Assembly (NCBI GenBank): GCA_017466825.1
Contig: JAFTTJ010000017.1
Coordinates: forward strand, 1-64,000
Direction: 5' to 3'
DNA: 64,000 nt
From: Clostridia bacterium
Lineage (GTDB): Bacteria; Bacillota; Clostridia; Christensenellales; Borkfalkiaceae
The notes below the pieces were generated by a model. That model saw nothing but the letters and a program-made list of their open reading frames with translations, was not told where the DNA came from and made no database searches. Each line of letters starts with the position of its first letter. The stretch's first letter is position 1. Position numbers and translations under genes: made by a program. Shown one piece after another: positions 10,239-19,694 of the stretch.

Positions 10239-10607
10239 TTAAAGTACTTCCGGCGCAAGTGAAACGATTTTCATATAATCTTTTTCACGAAGTTCTCTTG
10301 CAACAGGTCCAAAGATACGAGTACCCTTGGGTTGTTTTTGGTTGTCGATGATTACAGCTGCGTTATCGTCGAACTTAATGTGAGTACCGTCGGGTCTTCT
10401 AAGACCTTTAGAACTTCTTACGATAACTGCTTTTACAACGTCGCCTTTTTTAACTGCGCCGCCGGGAGTGGCCGTCTTGACGCTTGCTACGATAACGTCA
10501 CCAATGTTTCCGCTTCTTCTGAACGAACCGCCTAAAACTCTGATGCACATGATTTCTTTTGCGCCTGAGTTGTCAGCCGCTTTTAATCTGGTTTGTGGTT
10601 GTATCAT
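10239..10607 (-). CDS. rplN: 50S ribosomal protein L14
   Basis: L14 (122 residues), a conserved beta-barrel protein bridging to 16S rRNA. It begins [20 protein letters not shown] and contains the family signature [19 protein letters not shown] and the C-terminal [23 protein letters not shown] region. It is the first gene of the spc part of the cluster, with no internal promoter seen. Confidence 0.97.
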   Translation of the reverse strand: MIQPQTRLKAADNSGAKEIMCIRVLGGSFRRSGNIGDVIVASVKTATPGGAVKKGDVVKAVIVRSSKGLRRPDGTHIKFDDNAAVIIDNQKQPKGTRIFGPVARELREKDYMKIVSLAPEVL

Positions 10608-10628
10608 ATTGTCTTAGCCCTCCTTTAA

Positions 10629-10883
10629 TTATTTAGCCTTTTCAATTATTTCGGCAACTCTCCAGTTTTTGTCCTTAGAGAATTTTCTGGTTTCGACTAT
10701 TCTAACCTTATCGCCGATACCGCACTCGTTACCTTCGTCGTGCGCTTTGTATTTTTTAGAAGTAGTAACCGTCTTTTTGTATAAAGGATGCATTGCCTTC
10801 ATTTCAACGGTAACTACGACGGTTTTATCCATTTTGTCGGAAGTAACGATACCGACTCTTTCTTTTCTTAAATTTCTTTCCAT
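10629..10883 (-). CDS. rpsQ: 30S ribosomal protein S17
   Basis: S17 (84 residues), an OB-fold 16S-binding protein. It shows [22 protein letters not shown] at the N-terminus and the signature [20 protein letters not shown] near the C-terminus. It lies between rpmC and rplN. Confidence 0.96.
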   Translation of the reverse strand: MERNLRKERVGIVTSDKMDKTVVVTVEMKAMHPLYKKTVTTSKKYKAHDEGNECGIGDKVRIVETRKFSKDKNWRVAEIIEKAK

Positions 10884-10897
10884 CTTCTCTCCTCCGC

Positions 10898-11098
10898 TTA
10901 AACGTTAGCCTTGATTTCTCTGGCACGTAATTCGGTCTTAATTCTTGCAATATCCCTTTTCGTATTTCTGATTACGATAGGATTTTCAAGTTGTCCGGTA
11001 GCGTGGCGGAAATGAAGGTTAAAAAGTTCTTCTTTTAAATCAGCCAACTTGGTTACCAATTCGTCATTGGTCATGCCGTGAATTTCTTGTGCTTTCAT
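10898..11098 (-). CDS. rpmC: 50S ribosomal protein L29
   Basis: L29 (66 residues), a helical hairpin at the polypeptide exit. It shows [20 protein letters not shown] and [19 protein letters not shown]. It ends 2 bases before the rplP block and 14 bases before rpsQ, in the usual order. Confidence 0.96.
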   Translation of the reverse strand: MKAQEIHGMTNDELVTKLADLKEELFNLHFRHATGQLENPIVIRNTKRDIARIKTELRAREIKANV

Positions 11099-11100
11099 GA

Positions 11101-11529
11101 TTAACCTTCAACTCCTTCTGTTTTTTCTTTCTTTATGAACTTAGTTTTAACGGGGAGTTTGTGACTTGCAAGTCTCATTGCTTCTCTTGCGTCTTCTTCG
11201 CTAACTCCTGCCATTTCAAACATAACTCTGCCGGGCTTAACAACCGCTACCCAGTATTCTACTGAACCTTTACCTGAACCCATTCTGGTTTCAGCAGGCT
11301 TAGAAGTGATGGGTTTGTGGGGGAATATATCAATCCAAACTTGACCGCCACGCTTAACGAATCTCGTCATAGCGATTCTGGCTGCTTCGATTTGATTTGA
11401 AGTTACCCAAGCCGAACTTTCAGCAACGAGAGCGTAGTCGCCGTATGCGATAGTGTTACCTTTGGTAACCTTACCGGTCATTCTGCCACGATGCTGTTTT
11501 CTTCTCTTAACTCTCTTTGGCATTAACAT
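11101..11529 (-). CDS. rplP: 50S ribosomal protein L16
   Basis: L16 (142 residues) of the A-site region. It begins with [19 protein letters not shown], where the third residue Met may be the true start. The signatures are [18 protein letters not shown] [20 protein letters not shown] and [19 protein letters not shown]. It lies between rpsC and rpmC with one or two bases between them. Confidence 0.96.
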   Translation of the reverse strand: MLMPKRVKRRKQHRGRMTGKVTKGNTIAYGDYALVAESSAWVTSNQIEAARIAMTRFVKRGGQVWIDIFPHKPITSKPAETRMGSGKGSVEYWVAVVKPGRVMFEMAGVSEEDAREAMRLASHKLPVKTKFIKKEKTEGVEG

Positions 11530-11530
11530 A

Positions 11531-12196
11531 TTAAGCCTCGCCTCCTTTAGTTCTCTTTGCGGCGCCTAATACTTCACCTTTATAAATCCAAACCTTGATA
11601 CCGATACAACCGAAAGTGGTGTGTGCTTCAGCGAAGCCGTAGTCGATATCTGCACGAAGGGTTTGAAGGGGAATAGAGCCGTCGTGATATTGTTCGCATC
11701 TTGCTATTTCAGCGCCGTCAAGACGACCGCTTACCATAACTTTGATACCTTTTGCGCCCATTCTCATAGATCTTGAAATTGCTTGTTTCATACTTCTTCT
11801 GAAAGAAGCTCTCTTTTCAAGTTGAGCAGCGATAGATTCAGCAACGAGCTGAGAATCGCAGTCGGGCTTTCTGATTTCGATAATGTTGATTGCAACTTGC
11901 TTACCGTTGGTGATTTTAGCAAGTCTTTTCTTTAATACTTCGATTTCTGCGCCGGTTTTGTTACCGATAAGAACTGCAGGACGAGCGGTGTGAATCGAGA
12001 TAGCGATTCTGTTTGCTGCTCTTTCGATTAAAATCTTAGAGATAGCCGCTGCAAAATAAGTGTTCTTAATGTATTTTCTGATTTCATAGTCTTCTTTGAT
12101 GAATGCGCCGAAATCTTTCTTGTCAGCATACCATTGGGTATCCCAACCTTTAATGATACCTACTCTTAAACCGTGTGGATTAACTTTCTGTCCCAT
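11531..12196 (-). CDS. rpsC: 30S ribosomal protein S3
   Basis: S3 (221 residues), the mRNA entry-channel protein with unwinding activity. It begins [20 protein letters not shown], has a KH domain near residues 40-105 ([17 protein letters not shown]) and the C-terminal signature [20 protein letters not shown]. It lies between rplV and rplP. Confidence 0.97.
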   Translation of the reverse strand: MGQKVNPHGLRVGIIKGWDTQWYADKKDFGAFIKEDYEIRKYIKNTYFAAAISKILIERAANRIAISIHTARPAVLIGNKTGAEIEVLKKRLAKITNGKQVAINIIEIRKPDCDSQLVAESIAAQLEKRASFRRSMKQAISRSMRMGAKGIKVMVSGRLDGAEIARCEQYHDGSIPLQTLRADIDYGFAEAHTTFGCIGIKVWIYKGEVLGAAKRTKGGEA

Positions 12197-12207
12197 ATCG
12201 TCCTCCC

Positions 12208-12594
12208 TTACTTCCTAGCGTCAAGAATAACCGTGATGTGGCTGGTTCTCTTCAAAATTCTGAAGCCTCTACCGTGTCCCATAGGTTGCATTCTCTTGAG
12301 CGTGGGGCCTTGATCTGCAAAGCATTCAGCAACGTAAAGGTCGCTGACGTTCATATTTAAGTTGTTTTCAGCGTTTGCTGCAGCCGATAAAACAACTTTT
12401 CTGATAGGCTCTGCGCTGGCGTTGGATATGTTTTCCAAAATTGCAACTGCTTCGTTTACGTCTTTACCTCTGATAAGGTCGAGAACGAGTCTTACCTTAT
12501 AAGGAGAGATTCTGATGTATCTAGCGATTGCATGGGGTCTATTATCCTTATTTTGTTTAATTCTTTCGGTTTTAATTTTCATGTTCGTAGCCAT
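12208..12594 (-). CDS. rplV: 50S ribosomal protein L22
   Basis: L22 (128 residues), whose loop lines the exit tunnel. It shows the core [20 protein letters not shown] and the C-terminal signature [19 protein letters not shown] with [10 protein letters not shown]. The N-terminus is about 15 residues longer than the minimal family length. The first Met is followed by a lysine-rich stretch, so a slightly later start is possible. Confidence 0.96.
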   Translation of the reverse strand: MATNMKIKTERIKQNKDNRPHAIARYIRISPYKVRLVLDLIRGKDVNEAVAILENISNASAEPIRKVVLSAAANAENNLNMNVSDLYVAECFADQGPTLKRMQPMGHGRGFRILKRTSHITVILDARK

Positions 12595-12609
12595 TGTATT
12601 CTACCTCCA

Positions 12610-12885
12610 TTATTTACCGGTGGTCTTAGAACCAGCGTGTCCCTTGAAGGTTCTAGTGGGAGCGAACTCACCGAGTTTGCAACCTACCATATCTTCGGTA
12701 ACGTATACGGGCACGTGCTTTCTACCGTCGTGAACGGCAATAGTGTGACCAACCATTTGAGGGAATATCGTCGAACTTCTTGACCAGGTTTTTAAAACTG
12801 CTTTTTTGTTTTCAGCGTTTAACGCTTCTACTCTTGCAAGCAATTTTGCATGTACGTAAGGTCCTTTTTTAACGCTTCTGCTCAT
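12610..12885 (-). CDS. rpsS: 30S ribosomal protein S19
   Basis: S19 (91 residues), a small-subunit head protein. It begins [20 protein letters not shown] and contains the family signature [20 protein letters not shown] and [17 protein letters not shown] [17 protein letters not shown]. It lies between rplB and rplV. Confidence 0.97.
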   Translation of the reverse strand: MSRSVKKGPYVHAKLLARVEALNAENKKAVLKTWSRSSTIFPQMVGHTIAVHDGRKHVPVYVTEDMVGCKLGEFAPTRTFKGHAGSKTTGK

Positions 12886-12898
12886 ATTCTACCTCTCC

Positions 12899-13726
12899 TT
12901 AATTTACTCTTTTGATAATGAACTTATCAGTTTTGCTCTTCTTCTTTCTGGTCTTATAACCAAGAGCAGGCTTACCCCAAGGAGTAAGCGGGCCAGCGTG
13001 ACCGATAGGCGAACGGCCTTCACCACCACCGTGGGGGTGATCGCAGGGGTTCATAACAGAACCTCTAACGGTAGGTCTAATGCCCATGTGTCTCTTCTTA
13101 CCAGCCTTACCGATTCTGATAATTTCGTGGTCGATGTTACCAACTTGTCCGATAGTTGCTTTACACTTTACGGGAACGTATCTCATTTCACCGCTAGGCA
13201 TTTTCAAAGTTGCGAGCGCGCCTTCTCTTGCCATAAGTTGAGCCGACATACCGGCAGATCTTGCGATTTGACCGCCTTTACCGGGTTGGAGTTCGATATT
13301 GTGTACCATAGTACCAACGGGAATATTTTCCAAAGCAAGCGCGTTACCTACTTTGATGTCCGCGTCAGGACCTGATAAGACTTCGTCGCCAACGTTAAGA
13401 CCAACGGGAGCGAGAATGTATCTCTTTTCGCCGTCTGCATAGCACAAAAGCGCGATGTTTGCCGTTCTGTTGGGATCGTATTCGATAGTTTTTACTATTG
13501 CCTTAATACCGTCTTTATTTCTCTTGAAGTCGATAATACGGTACTTTCTCTTGTTTCCACCGCCGTGATGACGAACGGTTATTCTTCCCTGAGCATTTCT
13601 ACCTGCGGTATGCCTTTGGTCTTCGATAAGAGACCTTTCGGGCTTGGTACAGGTAATTTCTTCAAAGGTGCTTACCGTCATAAAACGGCGCGCCGGGGAA
13701 GTCGGTTTATATCTCTTAATACCCAT
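12899..13726 (-). CDS. rplB: 50S ribosomal protein L2
   Basis: L2 (275 residues), needed for subunit association and peptidyl transfer. It shows [19 protein letters not shown], the OB and SH3-like domains, and the C-terminal signature [18 protein letters not shown], which contains the conserved His of the peptidyl-transferase region. It lies between rplW and rpsS. Confidence 0.97.
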   Translation of the reverse strand: MGIKRYKPTSPARRFMTVSTFEEITCTKPERSLIEDQRHTAGRNAQGRITVRHHGGGNKRKYRIIDFKRNKDGIKAIVKTIEYDPNRTANIALLCYADGEKRYILAPVGLNVGDEVLSGPDADIKVGNALALENIPVGTMVHNIELQPGKGGQIARSAGMSAQLMAREGALATLKMPSGEMRYVPVKCKATIGQVGNIDHEIIRIGKAGKKRHMGIRPTVRGSVMNPCDHPHGGGEGRSPIGHAGPLTPWGKPALGYKTRKKKSKTDKFIIKRVN

Positions 13727-13742
13727 TTTCTATTTCCTCCGA

Positions 13743-14030
13743 TTATTGAAGCGACTCAAAGAACGCAATGCCCTTGCTGTCTTTCTTAAGGGTTACTACT
13801 GCTTTTTTGTAGTCAGAAGTGTAGCCCTGAGATCTGCCCATTCTCTTAAGTTTGCCGTGGCAGATTGAAGTGTTAACCTTTTCTACTTGAACGTTGAATC
13901 TTCTTTCAACTTCGAGTTTGATTTCGGTCTTGTTAGCATCTTTAGCAACTACGAAAGTGTATTTCTTATCTTGGATAGTTGCGTAACTCTTCTCGGTAAG
14001 AAGGGGTCTTAAAATAACTTCTCTTTCCAT
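13743..14030 (-). CDS. rplW: 50S ribosomal protein L23
   Basis: L23 (95 residues), docking site for trigger factor and SRP at the exit tunnel. It shows ILRPLLTEKSYATIQDKKYTF and the signature RRFNVQVEKVNTSICHGK. It lies between rplD and rplB, two bases after rplD. Confidence 0.96.
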   Translation of the reverse strand: MEREVILRPLLTEKSYATIQDKKYTFVVAKDANKTEIKLEVERRFNVQVEKVNTSICHGKLKRMGRSQGYTSDYKKAVVTLKKDSKGIAFFESLQ

Positions 14031-14032
14031 AA

Positions 14033-14683
14033 TTATTCAGCTACCTCCTCTTCGGTTTTAGGTGCGTAGGTTGCCTCGAAATATTCAACAGCGCTCTTAG
14101 CGATTACGATTACGTTGTTTTTAACTACTTCGTAAGTGCTGAGAAGTTCTGCGGTAATTGTGTCTACCTTTTCAAGGTTACGAGCCGCTCTTTTAACAAG
14201 GCTTTCATGCTCGTTTAATACTACGAGAACGCTCTTGTCAAAGTTGAATGCTTTTACGAATTCAACCATTTCTTTAGTCTTGCCTTCTGCTACTGAAATA
14301 TCGTCGATAACGTAGAAAAGGTTGTCTGCAACTTTCTTAGAAAGCGCGCTAAAGAGAGCGAGTCTTTTATCGTTTTTGTTCATCTTCTTGCTGAAGTCTC
14401 TTGCCTTGGGCGCGAATACTACGCCACCCTTGATCCATTGGGGCGCTCTGGTCGAACCTTGTCTTGCGTTACCAGTACCCTTTTGTCTCCAAGGCTTCTT
14501 TCCACCGCCTCTTACTTCAGATCTAGTAAGAGAGCCTTTAGTTCCCTGACGCATATTTGCAAGTCTGGTAACTACTGCTTGATGGATAAGCGGTTCATTG
14601 TATTCTATTTCAAACAAAAAGTCGCTGATGGTCATCGAGCCAACTTCTTGTCCTTTCATATTATATACTTTTACGTCTGCCAT
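14033..14683 (-). CDS. rplD: 50S ribosomal protein L4
   Basis: L4 (216 residues), whose extended loop enters the exit tunnel: SEVRGGGKKPWRQKGTGNAR followed by RAPQWIKGGVVFAPK near residues 55-90. In enterobacteria L4 represses its own S10 operon through the leader. The leader terminator found upstream of rpsJ raises the same question here, but no L4 binding site can be shown from sequence alone. Confidence 0.97.
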   Translation of the reverse strand: MADVKVYNMKGQEVGSMTISDFLFEIEYNEPLIHQAVVTRLANMRQGTKGSLTRSEVRGGGKKPWRQKGTGNARQGSTRAPQWIKGGVVFAPKARDFSKKMNKNDKRLALFSALSKKVADNLFYVIDDISVAEGKTKEMVEFVKAFNFDKSVLVVLNEHESLVKRAARNLEKVDTITAELLSTYEVVKNNVIVIAKSAVEYFEATYAPKTEEEVAE

Positions 14684-14697
14684 ATCTCTTTCGCTCC

Positions 14698-15330
14698 TTA
14701 TTTAACAGTGTTAGTTACCGTTACAATTCCGCCCTTAGGACCGGGAATTGCTCCCTTAATGAGAAGCACGTTTCTTGCAACGTCAACCTTAACGATTTCA
14801 AGGTTTTGAACAGTCACTCTTTCGTTACCGTATTGACCGGGCATGTGCTTGTTCTTGAAAACTCTTGACGGCGAACTGATTGAACCCATAGAACCTACTT
14901 CTCTGTGAATAGGACCTACACCGTGGCTCGCCATGAGCATGTGTTGATTCCATCTTTTTACAACGCCTGAAAAACCGTGACCTTTGCTGTAACCAACTAC
15001 GTCAACCTTATCGCCTGCTGCGAAAGTTTCAACGGTGATCACGTCTTTTACCTTGTAAGCGCCGATATCGTCAACCCTGAATTCCTTAAGGATTTTGCAG
15101 GGGTCGATTTTTAAATGTTTTACAAATAAACTTGCTTCGGGTTTGTTAAGTTCTTTTTCACTTACTTTTTCAAAACCTACTTTGATTGCTTCGTAGCCGT
15201 CTTTTTCCTTAGTCTTAATTTGAACTACCGGACAAGGACCTGCTTCAACGACAGTGACCGGGATTACTTTTCCGTCTGGGGAAAAGATCTGAGTCATGCC
15301 CAACTTCTTTCCAATGATTGCTTTATTCAT
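14698..15330 (-). CDS. rplC: 50S ribosomal protein L3
   Basis: L3 (210 residues), an assembly initiator near the peptidyl-transferase centre. It shows IGKKLGMTQIFSPDGKVIPV at the start and the signature GFSGVVKRWNQHMLMASHG with PGQYGNERVTVQNL. It lies between rpsJ and rplD. Confidence 0.97.
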   Translation of the reverse strand: MNKAIIGKKLGMTQIFSPDGKVIPVTVVEAGPCPVVQIKTKEKDGYEAIKVGFEKVSEKELNKPEASLFVKHLKIDPCKILKEFRVDDIGAYKVKDVITVETFAAGDKVDVVGYSKGHGFSGVVKRWNQHMLMASHGVGPIHREVGSMGSISSPSRVFKNKHMPGQYGNERVTVQNLEIVKVDVARNVLLIKGAIPGPKGGIVTVTNTVK

Positions 15331-15374
15331 AGATAAAGTTCACCTCCGTATATATTTAAAAAATTTTTTACTGA

Positions 15375-15674
15375 TTAAAGTTTGATTTTTACGTCAACGC
15401 CCGCAGGAAGATGGATGCTGTCAAGAATTTTAGCGTTCGTCGAATAAATGTCGATAAGTCTCTTATGAGTTCTTATCTCGAACTGCTCTCTGCTATCCTT
15501 GTACTTGTGGGGTGAACGAAGAATCGTAACGATTTCCTTTTCAGTAGGAAGGGGAATAGGACCGCTGATTTTAGCGCCAGCTTTCTTCATCGTTTCAACG
15601 ATTCTTTCAGTTGCTTGATCAACCATTTTGTGGTCGTAAGCCGCTAACTTGATTCTGATTTTTTGACCTGCCAT
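15375..15674 (-). CDS. rpsJ: 30S ribosomal protein S10
   Basis: S10 (99 residues), a head protein and Nus-complex partner. It begins [20 protein letters not shown] and contains the family signature [19 protein letters not shown]. It is the first gene of the cluster. The usual upstream genes rpsL, rpsG, fusA and tuf are absent, and the operon has its own promoter and long leader. Confidence 0.97.
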   Translation of the reverse strand: MAGQKIRIKLAAYDHKMVDQATERIVETMKKAGAKISGPIPLPTEKEIVTILRSPHKYKDSREQFEIRTHKRLIDIYSTNAKILDSIHLPAGVDVKIKL

Positions 15675-15737
15675 TTTTTTACCTCCGTTTTATACTAACA
15701 TGTGTCAACATTGCCGTGTGTGTCATACCTAAACAAT

Positions 15738-15774
15738 AAAAAAATCACTCGCCGCTGTGTTTTTGCGAATGACT
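15738..15774 (-). terminator. leader terminator (attenuator) of the S10 operon
   Basis: Between the promoter and rpsJ, the minus strand has TCATTCGC, a loop, GCGAGTGA (8 bp with one G-U pair) and then seven T residues, a complete intrinsic terminator about 65 nt before rpsJ. Upstream, TGCGACT (15796-15802) can pair with the terminator's 5' arm region (15764-15774), giving a possible antiterminator. Two more hairpins lie further upstream: a CAGG..CCTG arm and GGGG-TATAA-CCCC. This suggests regulated read-through; the signal is unknown. Confidence 0.7.
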
Positions 15775-15927
15775 TCTTACTCTTTGGGCATGGTTAGTCG
15801 CAGGGGTTATACCCCCACATTTGTCAATGAGAATTATCTTCCTTACTTTAAATCAGGTTCCGGAGCCTGAAAATAAGCGGGGTTTAAGTAACTTCTCATC
15901 TCAACCCATATTAAACACAGCCTACAT

Positions 15928-15956
15928 ATAATATACGATTCAATATTATTTGTCAA
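15928..15956 (-). promoter_or_regulatory. S10 operon promoter
   Basis: On the minus strand, TTGACA and TATTAT are separated by 17 bases, a near-perfect vegetative promoter. It gives a leader of roughly 245 nt before rpsJ and probably drives the whole 15-kb ribosomal cluster. The AT-rich stretch to 16060 holds no gene. Confidence 0.9.
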
Positions 15957-16063
15957 CTGTTTTTAACGGGTTAAAACAAATTTTTTTTTAATTATTTTAA
16001 AATTTTTTCTATTATATATATATTATATAATGACATAAGCAAAAAACTTGCTCTTTTACGTAA

Positions 16064-16094
16064 AAACGCCAATACCTACTCGATATTGGCGTTT
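16064..16094. terminator. terminator downstream of the 16114 gene
   Basis: The 11-bp stem AAACGCCAATA/TATTGGCGTTT has a nine-base loop and T-rich flanks on both sides. It ends the minus-strand transcript of the InlB-repeat protein. Confidence 0.8.
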
Positions 16095-16113
16095 GCTTTT
16101 AAATTTTAGGTGT

Positions 16114-16512
16114 CTAATAGTTTGGCGTCCAGCCATCCTCCCCCCAATTTGCATAAAGGACGATGTCTTCGGTAGAAAGAAGCCAAAGCCCGTTCATGTC
16201 AACCTTCTCTTTTCCCTTTACGTCAAGACTCCAATGCGAAAAGACCTTGTCAAGAGAGTGGAAGGGCGTATAAAGGGAATAGCCGTTGCAAACCCTTACT
16301 ATTTGGGTTTCGCTCGCCATAGATCCGCCACGGGTCTTATAAGTGATTTTTACTTCTTTACCAAAAGCGTAGAGTTTAAAACCAAAAAATACGGACGCAA
16401 GTATTGAAAGGGATATTACAACGCTCATTACTATAAGTATTAGTTTTTTGTTTTCAGAAAAGAAATTGGTCTTTTTACCACCGTTTTTCTTTTTCGTTTT
16501 CGTTTTTGCCAT
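16114..16512 (-). CDS. membrane-anchored InlB B-repeat-like protein
   Basis: A 132-residue protein of unknown role. The first 20 residues are very basic (KTKTKKKNGGKK) and one membrane segment follows at about 27-50. The outer part (about 55-130) resembles one InlB B-repeat (Listeria-Bacteroides repeat): TYKTRGGS, an F..W turn at FSHW, and the ending VLYANW. Such single-repeat membrane proteins are common in Clostridia and are thought to face outside the cell. The neighbours, VanZ-like and YqeY, give no functional link. Confidence 0.55.
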   Translation of the reverse strand: MAKTKTKKKNGGKKTNFFSENKKLILIVMSVVISLSILASVFFGFKLYAFGKEVKITYKTRGGSMASETQIVRVCNGYSLYTPFHSLDKVFSHWSLDVKGKEKVDMNGLWLLSTEDIVLYANWGEDGWTPNY

Positions 16513-16627
16513 ATTATTCTCCGTGGTCTTTATTTTTGATAGGTCGCGCCGTTGACTGACAATATTTGAAGGCTATATACGAGCAACCCGTAAAAAACTA
16601 GTGTTGCAAAATATAACCCTTTAAATA

Positions 16628-17149
16628 TCAGTCACGATTTGTGGCTGAGCCTTTTCTTTTTGCCTTGCCGAAAATTCGGCAGAAAATAAAATCTATAAAT
16701 ATTGCGCCGAGTATACCGCATATTGCGCCGAGCATATCCATACCTACGTCGCCCATACTAGTTCCCCTACCCGCAAACGCGCCTTGCAACGTTTCGTCCG
16801 CCAAAGCGAATATAAACGAGCCGAGTAAGGCTAGGACGAAGGGAATTGCGTATCTGCCGTACTGAAAGGGGAAGGTCGCAAGCAAAAGGGTAAGGAAAAA
16901 TGCAAAAGCCATAAATTCAATCGAGTGGGCTAAATTCCTTATTATTCCGTGCAATAAGTCTATTTTTTGTTCTTGAACGGGCGGTTCGAGTTTGTCAAAA
17001 TTAGGTATAACGACTTGGGCTACGTCTTCGGTAACCCCTTGCGAAATTTCCGCCGACTGCTCGCCCGTGCGCGTGGAATTATATAATATGAAACCTACGA
17101 CAACCACTAAACAAAGTATTAAAAATATTCTATAAATCCAAATTTTCAC
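16628..17149 (-). CDS. VanZ-like membrane protein
   Basis: A 173-residue membrane protein with an N-terminal segment and three more hydrophobic helices. It has the VanZ-family pattern: Arg and His in RNLAHSIEFMAFAF, then ADETLQGAFAGRGTSMGDVG and DMLGAICGILGA. VanZ confers low-level teicoplanin resistance, but most relatives have no proven role. No other glycopeptide-resistance gene is nearby, so resistance should not be inferred. Confidence 0.8.
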   Translation of the reverse strand: MKIWIYRIFLILCLVVVVGFILYNSTRTGEQSAEISQGVTEDVAQVVIPNFDKLEPPVQEQKIDLLHGIIRNLAHSIEFMAFAFFLTLLLATFPFQYGRYAIPFVLALLGSFIFALADETLQGAFAGRGTSMGDVGMDMLGAICGILGAIFIDFIFCRIFGKAKRKGSATNRD

Positions 17150-17179
17150 TTTTTCACCGATTGGTAACGCTTGAAAAAA

Positions 17180-17602
17180 TTAACCTTTTCTCAAGGTTTC
17201 GTTTACGAGTTTCATATCTACCTTGCCTGCGTAATTAGCCTTAAAATGCTTCATTACGGACGGCACGCTCTTGTCGTCGAGAGTGGCGATTATAGCCCTT
17301 ATTTCGTCTTCGGAAAGAAGTTTTGGAAGATATCCTTTTACGGTTTCAATTTGTCTATTTAAACTTGCAACCGTATCTTCTCTGCCCGCTTTTACGAAGG
17401 CTTCGCGCTCTTCAATCAATTCGTTTACAGTCTTTTGAAGAATTTTCGTCACGTCTTCGTCAGACAAAGTTTCGCCTACCGCTTTCTTTTCAATACCTGC
17501 GAGCATCAACTTATTGATAACTGCGTTTAAAGCGGTAACGGCGTCTTTATCCTTAGCCTTCATGGCTTCTATTTTTACTTTTTTAAAATCGTCAATATTC
17601 AT
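17180..17602 (-). CDS. GatB/YqeY domain protein
   Basis: A YqeY-like protein of 140 residues: MNIDDFKKVKIEAMKAKDKD at the start, VNELIEEREAFVKAGRED in the middle and LPKLLSEDEIRAIIA near the C-terminal domain. The fold resembles the tRNA-binding tail of GatB, and a role in tRNA-linked metabolism is inferred from the family. The ATG at 17602 is preferred over a GTG three codons upstream, because AAAGGTG lies six bases before it. The gene sits just upstream of aspS's 3' end and is followed by a copy of the dispersed CRACTTATAG motif. Confidence 0.85.
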   Translation of the reverse strand: MNIDDFKKVKIEAMKAKDKDAVTALNAVINKLMLAGIEKKAVGETLSDEDVTKILQKTVNELIEEREAFVKAGREDTVASLNRQIETVKGYLPKLLSEDEIRAIIATLDDKSVPSVMKHFKANYAGKVDMKLVNETLRKG

Positions 17603-17619
17603 AAAAATCACCTTTTAAT

Positions 17620-17629
17620 CAACTTATAG
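17620..17629 (+). repeat. dispersed CRACTTATAG motif, copy 1
   Basis: AATCAACTTATAGACC followed by a T-rich tract, in the 29-bp space between the YqeY start and the aspS stop. Confidence 0.6.
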
Positions 17630-17631
17630 AC

Positions 17632-19431
17632 CTATTTTTTAACTGAAATAGCAAGTTCGTCAAGTTGTTTGTCTTCTACGGGAGAAGGCGCTTCACTCAT
17701 AAGACACGACGCGTTTTGAACCTTGGGGAAGGCAATGACGTCACGGATAGAATCATCCTTACAAATGAGCATAACGAGTCTGTCAAGACCAAAAGCAAGA
17801 CCGCCGTGCGGGGGCGTGCCGTAGTTGAACGCGCCTACGAAGAAGCCGAATTTCTTTTCGATATCTTCGTCGGTAAAGCCGAGCACGTTGAACATCTTCT
17901 TTTGAATTTCTCTAGAGTGAATACGGATAGATCCGCCGCCTGCTTCTTGACCGTTTATAACTAAGTCGTAGGCTTTGGTTCTTACCTTTTCGGGAGCAAC
18001 GTCAACTAAGTCAAGGTCTTCCGTCATAGGCGAAGTAAAGGGGTGGTGTACCGCCATGAAGCGGTTTTCTTCTTCCGACCACTCGAACATTGGGAATTCG
18101 GTTACCCACAAGATATCGTAACGGTCTTTATCGATTAAGTTGAACTTTTCAGCAAGGTAAAGTCTAATACCGCCGAGAGTGTTGAAAACGACGTAATCTT
18201 TATCCGAAGCAAGGAAAAGGACGTCGCCTTCTTCAAAGTTCATTCTTTCCTTAATATTTTCAATATCCGTTTCGGTTAAGAATTTAGCGAAAGACGATTT
18301 AATTTCACCGCCCTTTTGCCAGTTCATCCAGCAAAGACCTTTTGCGCCGAGAGTTTTAGCGTACTCAACGGTTGCGTCTAAATCCTTTCTAGAAAAACCT
18401 GCCGAAAGCCCCTTAGCGTTGATTGCTCTTACGCTACCGCGGATAGGTCCTATTTGAATTGCAAGAGCGTCGGTAAACACTTTAAAGGTCGAATTAGTGA
18501 ATAAATCCGAACAGTTTACGATTTTAATATCGAAACGGGTGTCGGGCTTATCCGAGCCGTAGTTTTCCATGGCTTCTTTATAGGTCATAGTCCTAAAATG
18601 ACTTTCGCCAAGATCCATGTTAAGAGTGTTTTTGAAAACGTTTTTAATAAGACCTTCAATGGGATGCATTACGTCTTCAACTTCTTCAACGAAACTCATT
18701 TCAACGTCGATTTGAGTAAACTCGGGTTGACGGTTTGCTCTCAAGTCTTCGTCACGGAAACATCTAGCGATTTGATAGTATCTATCAAAACCCGAAATCA
18801 TTAAGAGTTGTTTATAGAGTTGGGGTGATTGCGGAAGGGCGTAAAAACAACCTTCGTGTACTCTTGACGGAACGAGATAGTCTCTAGCGCCTTCGGGCGT
18901 GGAACGGCCGAGCATGGGCGTTTCAACTTCGATAAAGCCGTTGTCGTCAAAGAATTTTCTCGCCGCTTTGCAAATTTCGTTGCGGATGATAAAATTCCTT
19001 TGAAGAGAAGGTCTTCTAAGGTCGAGATATCTATATTTAAGTCTTAACGATTCGTTTACGTTGGTATCGTCTAAAATTTCAAATGGAGTGGTGTCCGCTT
19101 CGGATAAAATTTTAAGTTCTTCAGCGAGAATTTCGATTGCGCCCGTTGCAATTTTATCCGTTTTGCTACTACGCTCTCTTACCTTGCCCCTAACCGCGAG
19201 CACGTATTCCGAACGGATGAGTTCGGCTTTTTCAAACACGTCCTTAGCAGTAGTATCGTCAAACACGATTTGAACTATACCGCTTCTATCGCGAAGGTCT
19301 ACGAAAATTAAACTGCCGAGATTTCTTCTTCTTTGAGTCCAACCCATAACGACGACTTCTTCGCCGACGTTAGCCATACCGAGAACACCGCAAGTGGTGG
19401 TTCTTCTTAAGTTATTCATAAATTCTGACAT
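17632..19431 (-). CDS. aspS: aspartyl-tRNA synthetase
   Basis: Class II synthetase charging tRNA-Asp (599 residues, the usual bacterial length). The N-terminal OB domain covers about 1-110 (MGWTQRRRNLGSLIFVDLRD). Class II motif 2 is RYYQIARCFRDEDLRANRQPEF, the GAD insertion domain follows at about 290-420, and motif 3 is GLAFGLDRLVML. Whether it is discriminating or also charges tRNA-Asn cannot be settled from sequence here. It has its own promoter at 19463-19491 and a start matching MSEFMNNLRRTTTCGVL. Confidence 0.96.
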   Translation of the reverse strand: MSEFMNNLRRTTTCGVLGMANVGEEVVVMGWTQRRRNLGSLIFVDLRDRSGIVQIVFDDTTAKDVFEKAELIRSEYVLAVRGKVRERSSKTDKIATGAIEILAEELKILSEADTTPFEILDDTNVNESLRLKYRYLDLRRPSLQRNFIIRNEICKAARKFFDDNGFIEVETPMLGRSTPEGARDYLVPSRVHEGCFYALPQSPQLYKQLLMISGFDRYYQIARCFRDEDLRANRQPEFTQIDVEMSFVEEVEDVMHPIEGLIKNVFKNTLNMDLGESHFRTMTYKEAMENYGSDKPDTRFDIKIVNCSDLFTNSTFKVFTDALAIQIGPIRGSVRAINAKGLSAGFSRKDLDATVEYAKTLGAKGLCWMNWQKGGEIKSSFAKFLTETDIENIKERMNFEEGDVLFLASDKDYVVFNTLGGIRLYLAEKFNLIDKDRYDILWVTEFPMFEWSEEENRFMAVHHPFTSPMTEDLDLVDVAPEKVRTKAYDLVINGQEAGGGSIRIHSREIQKKMFNVLGFTDEDIEKKFGFFVGAFNYGTPPHGGLAFGLDRLVMLICKDDSIRDVIAFPKVQNASCLMSEAPSPVEDKQLDELAISVKK

Positions 19432-19462
19432 AAGTATTTCTCCGAATTTAAATTATGTATTT

Positions 19463-19491
19463 ATTTTAGACTTAATTTAAAAAAAAGTCAA
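19463..19491 (-). promoter_or_regulatory. aspS promoter
   Basis: On the minus strand, TTGACT and TAAAAT are spaced 17 bases apart, 32 bp before the aspS start. No T-box leader is present, so charging-dependent control of this type is unlikely. Confidence 0.8.
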
Positions 19492-19598
19492 TCACTTAAT
19501 AACGCTTATATAAATATATTTATATAAAACGCAAATTATTTTATCTTTTTATATCTCTCTCAAAATTTAGGCGTTTTTTGTTAAAACACGGTGATAAT

Positions 19599-19608
19599 CG
19601 ACTTATAG
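19599..19608 (+). repeat. dispersed CRACTTATAG motif, copy 2
   Basis: GATAATCGACTTATAGCGC followed by GGTTTT, in the divergent intergenic region between aspS and the M18 aminopeptidase. The rest of this 321-bp region holds only the two promoters. Confidence 0.6.
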
Positions 19609-19694
19609 CGCGGTTTTATATGTAAATATGCTCTTATGTAGAATTGTGCAAGCGTTAAATTTAACCAAGAATTTTAAAAGGTGCGAAAAATAAC

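Noticed and set aside
16628..17149. VanZ-like gene as an antibiotic-resistance gene
   Set aside because: No van operon partners are present and the family is widespread in bacteria without glycopeptide resistance.
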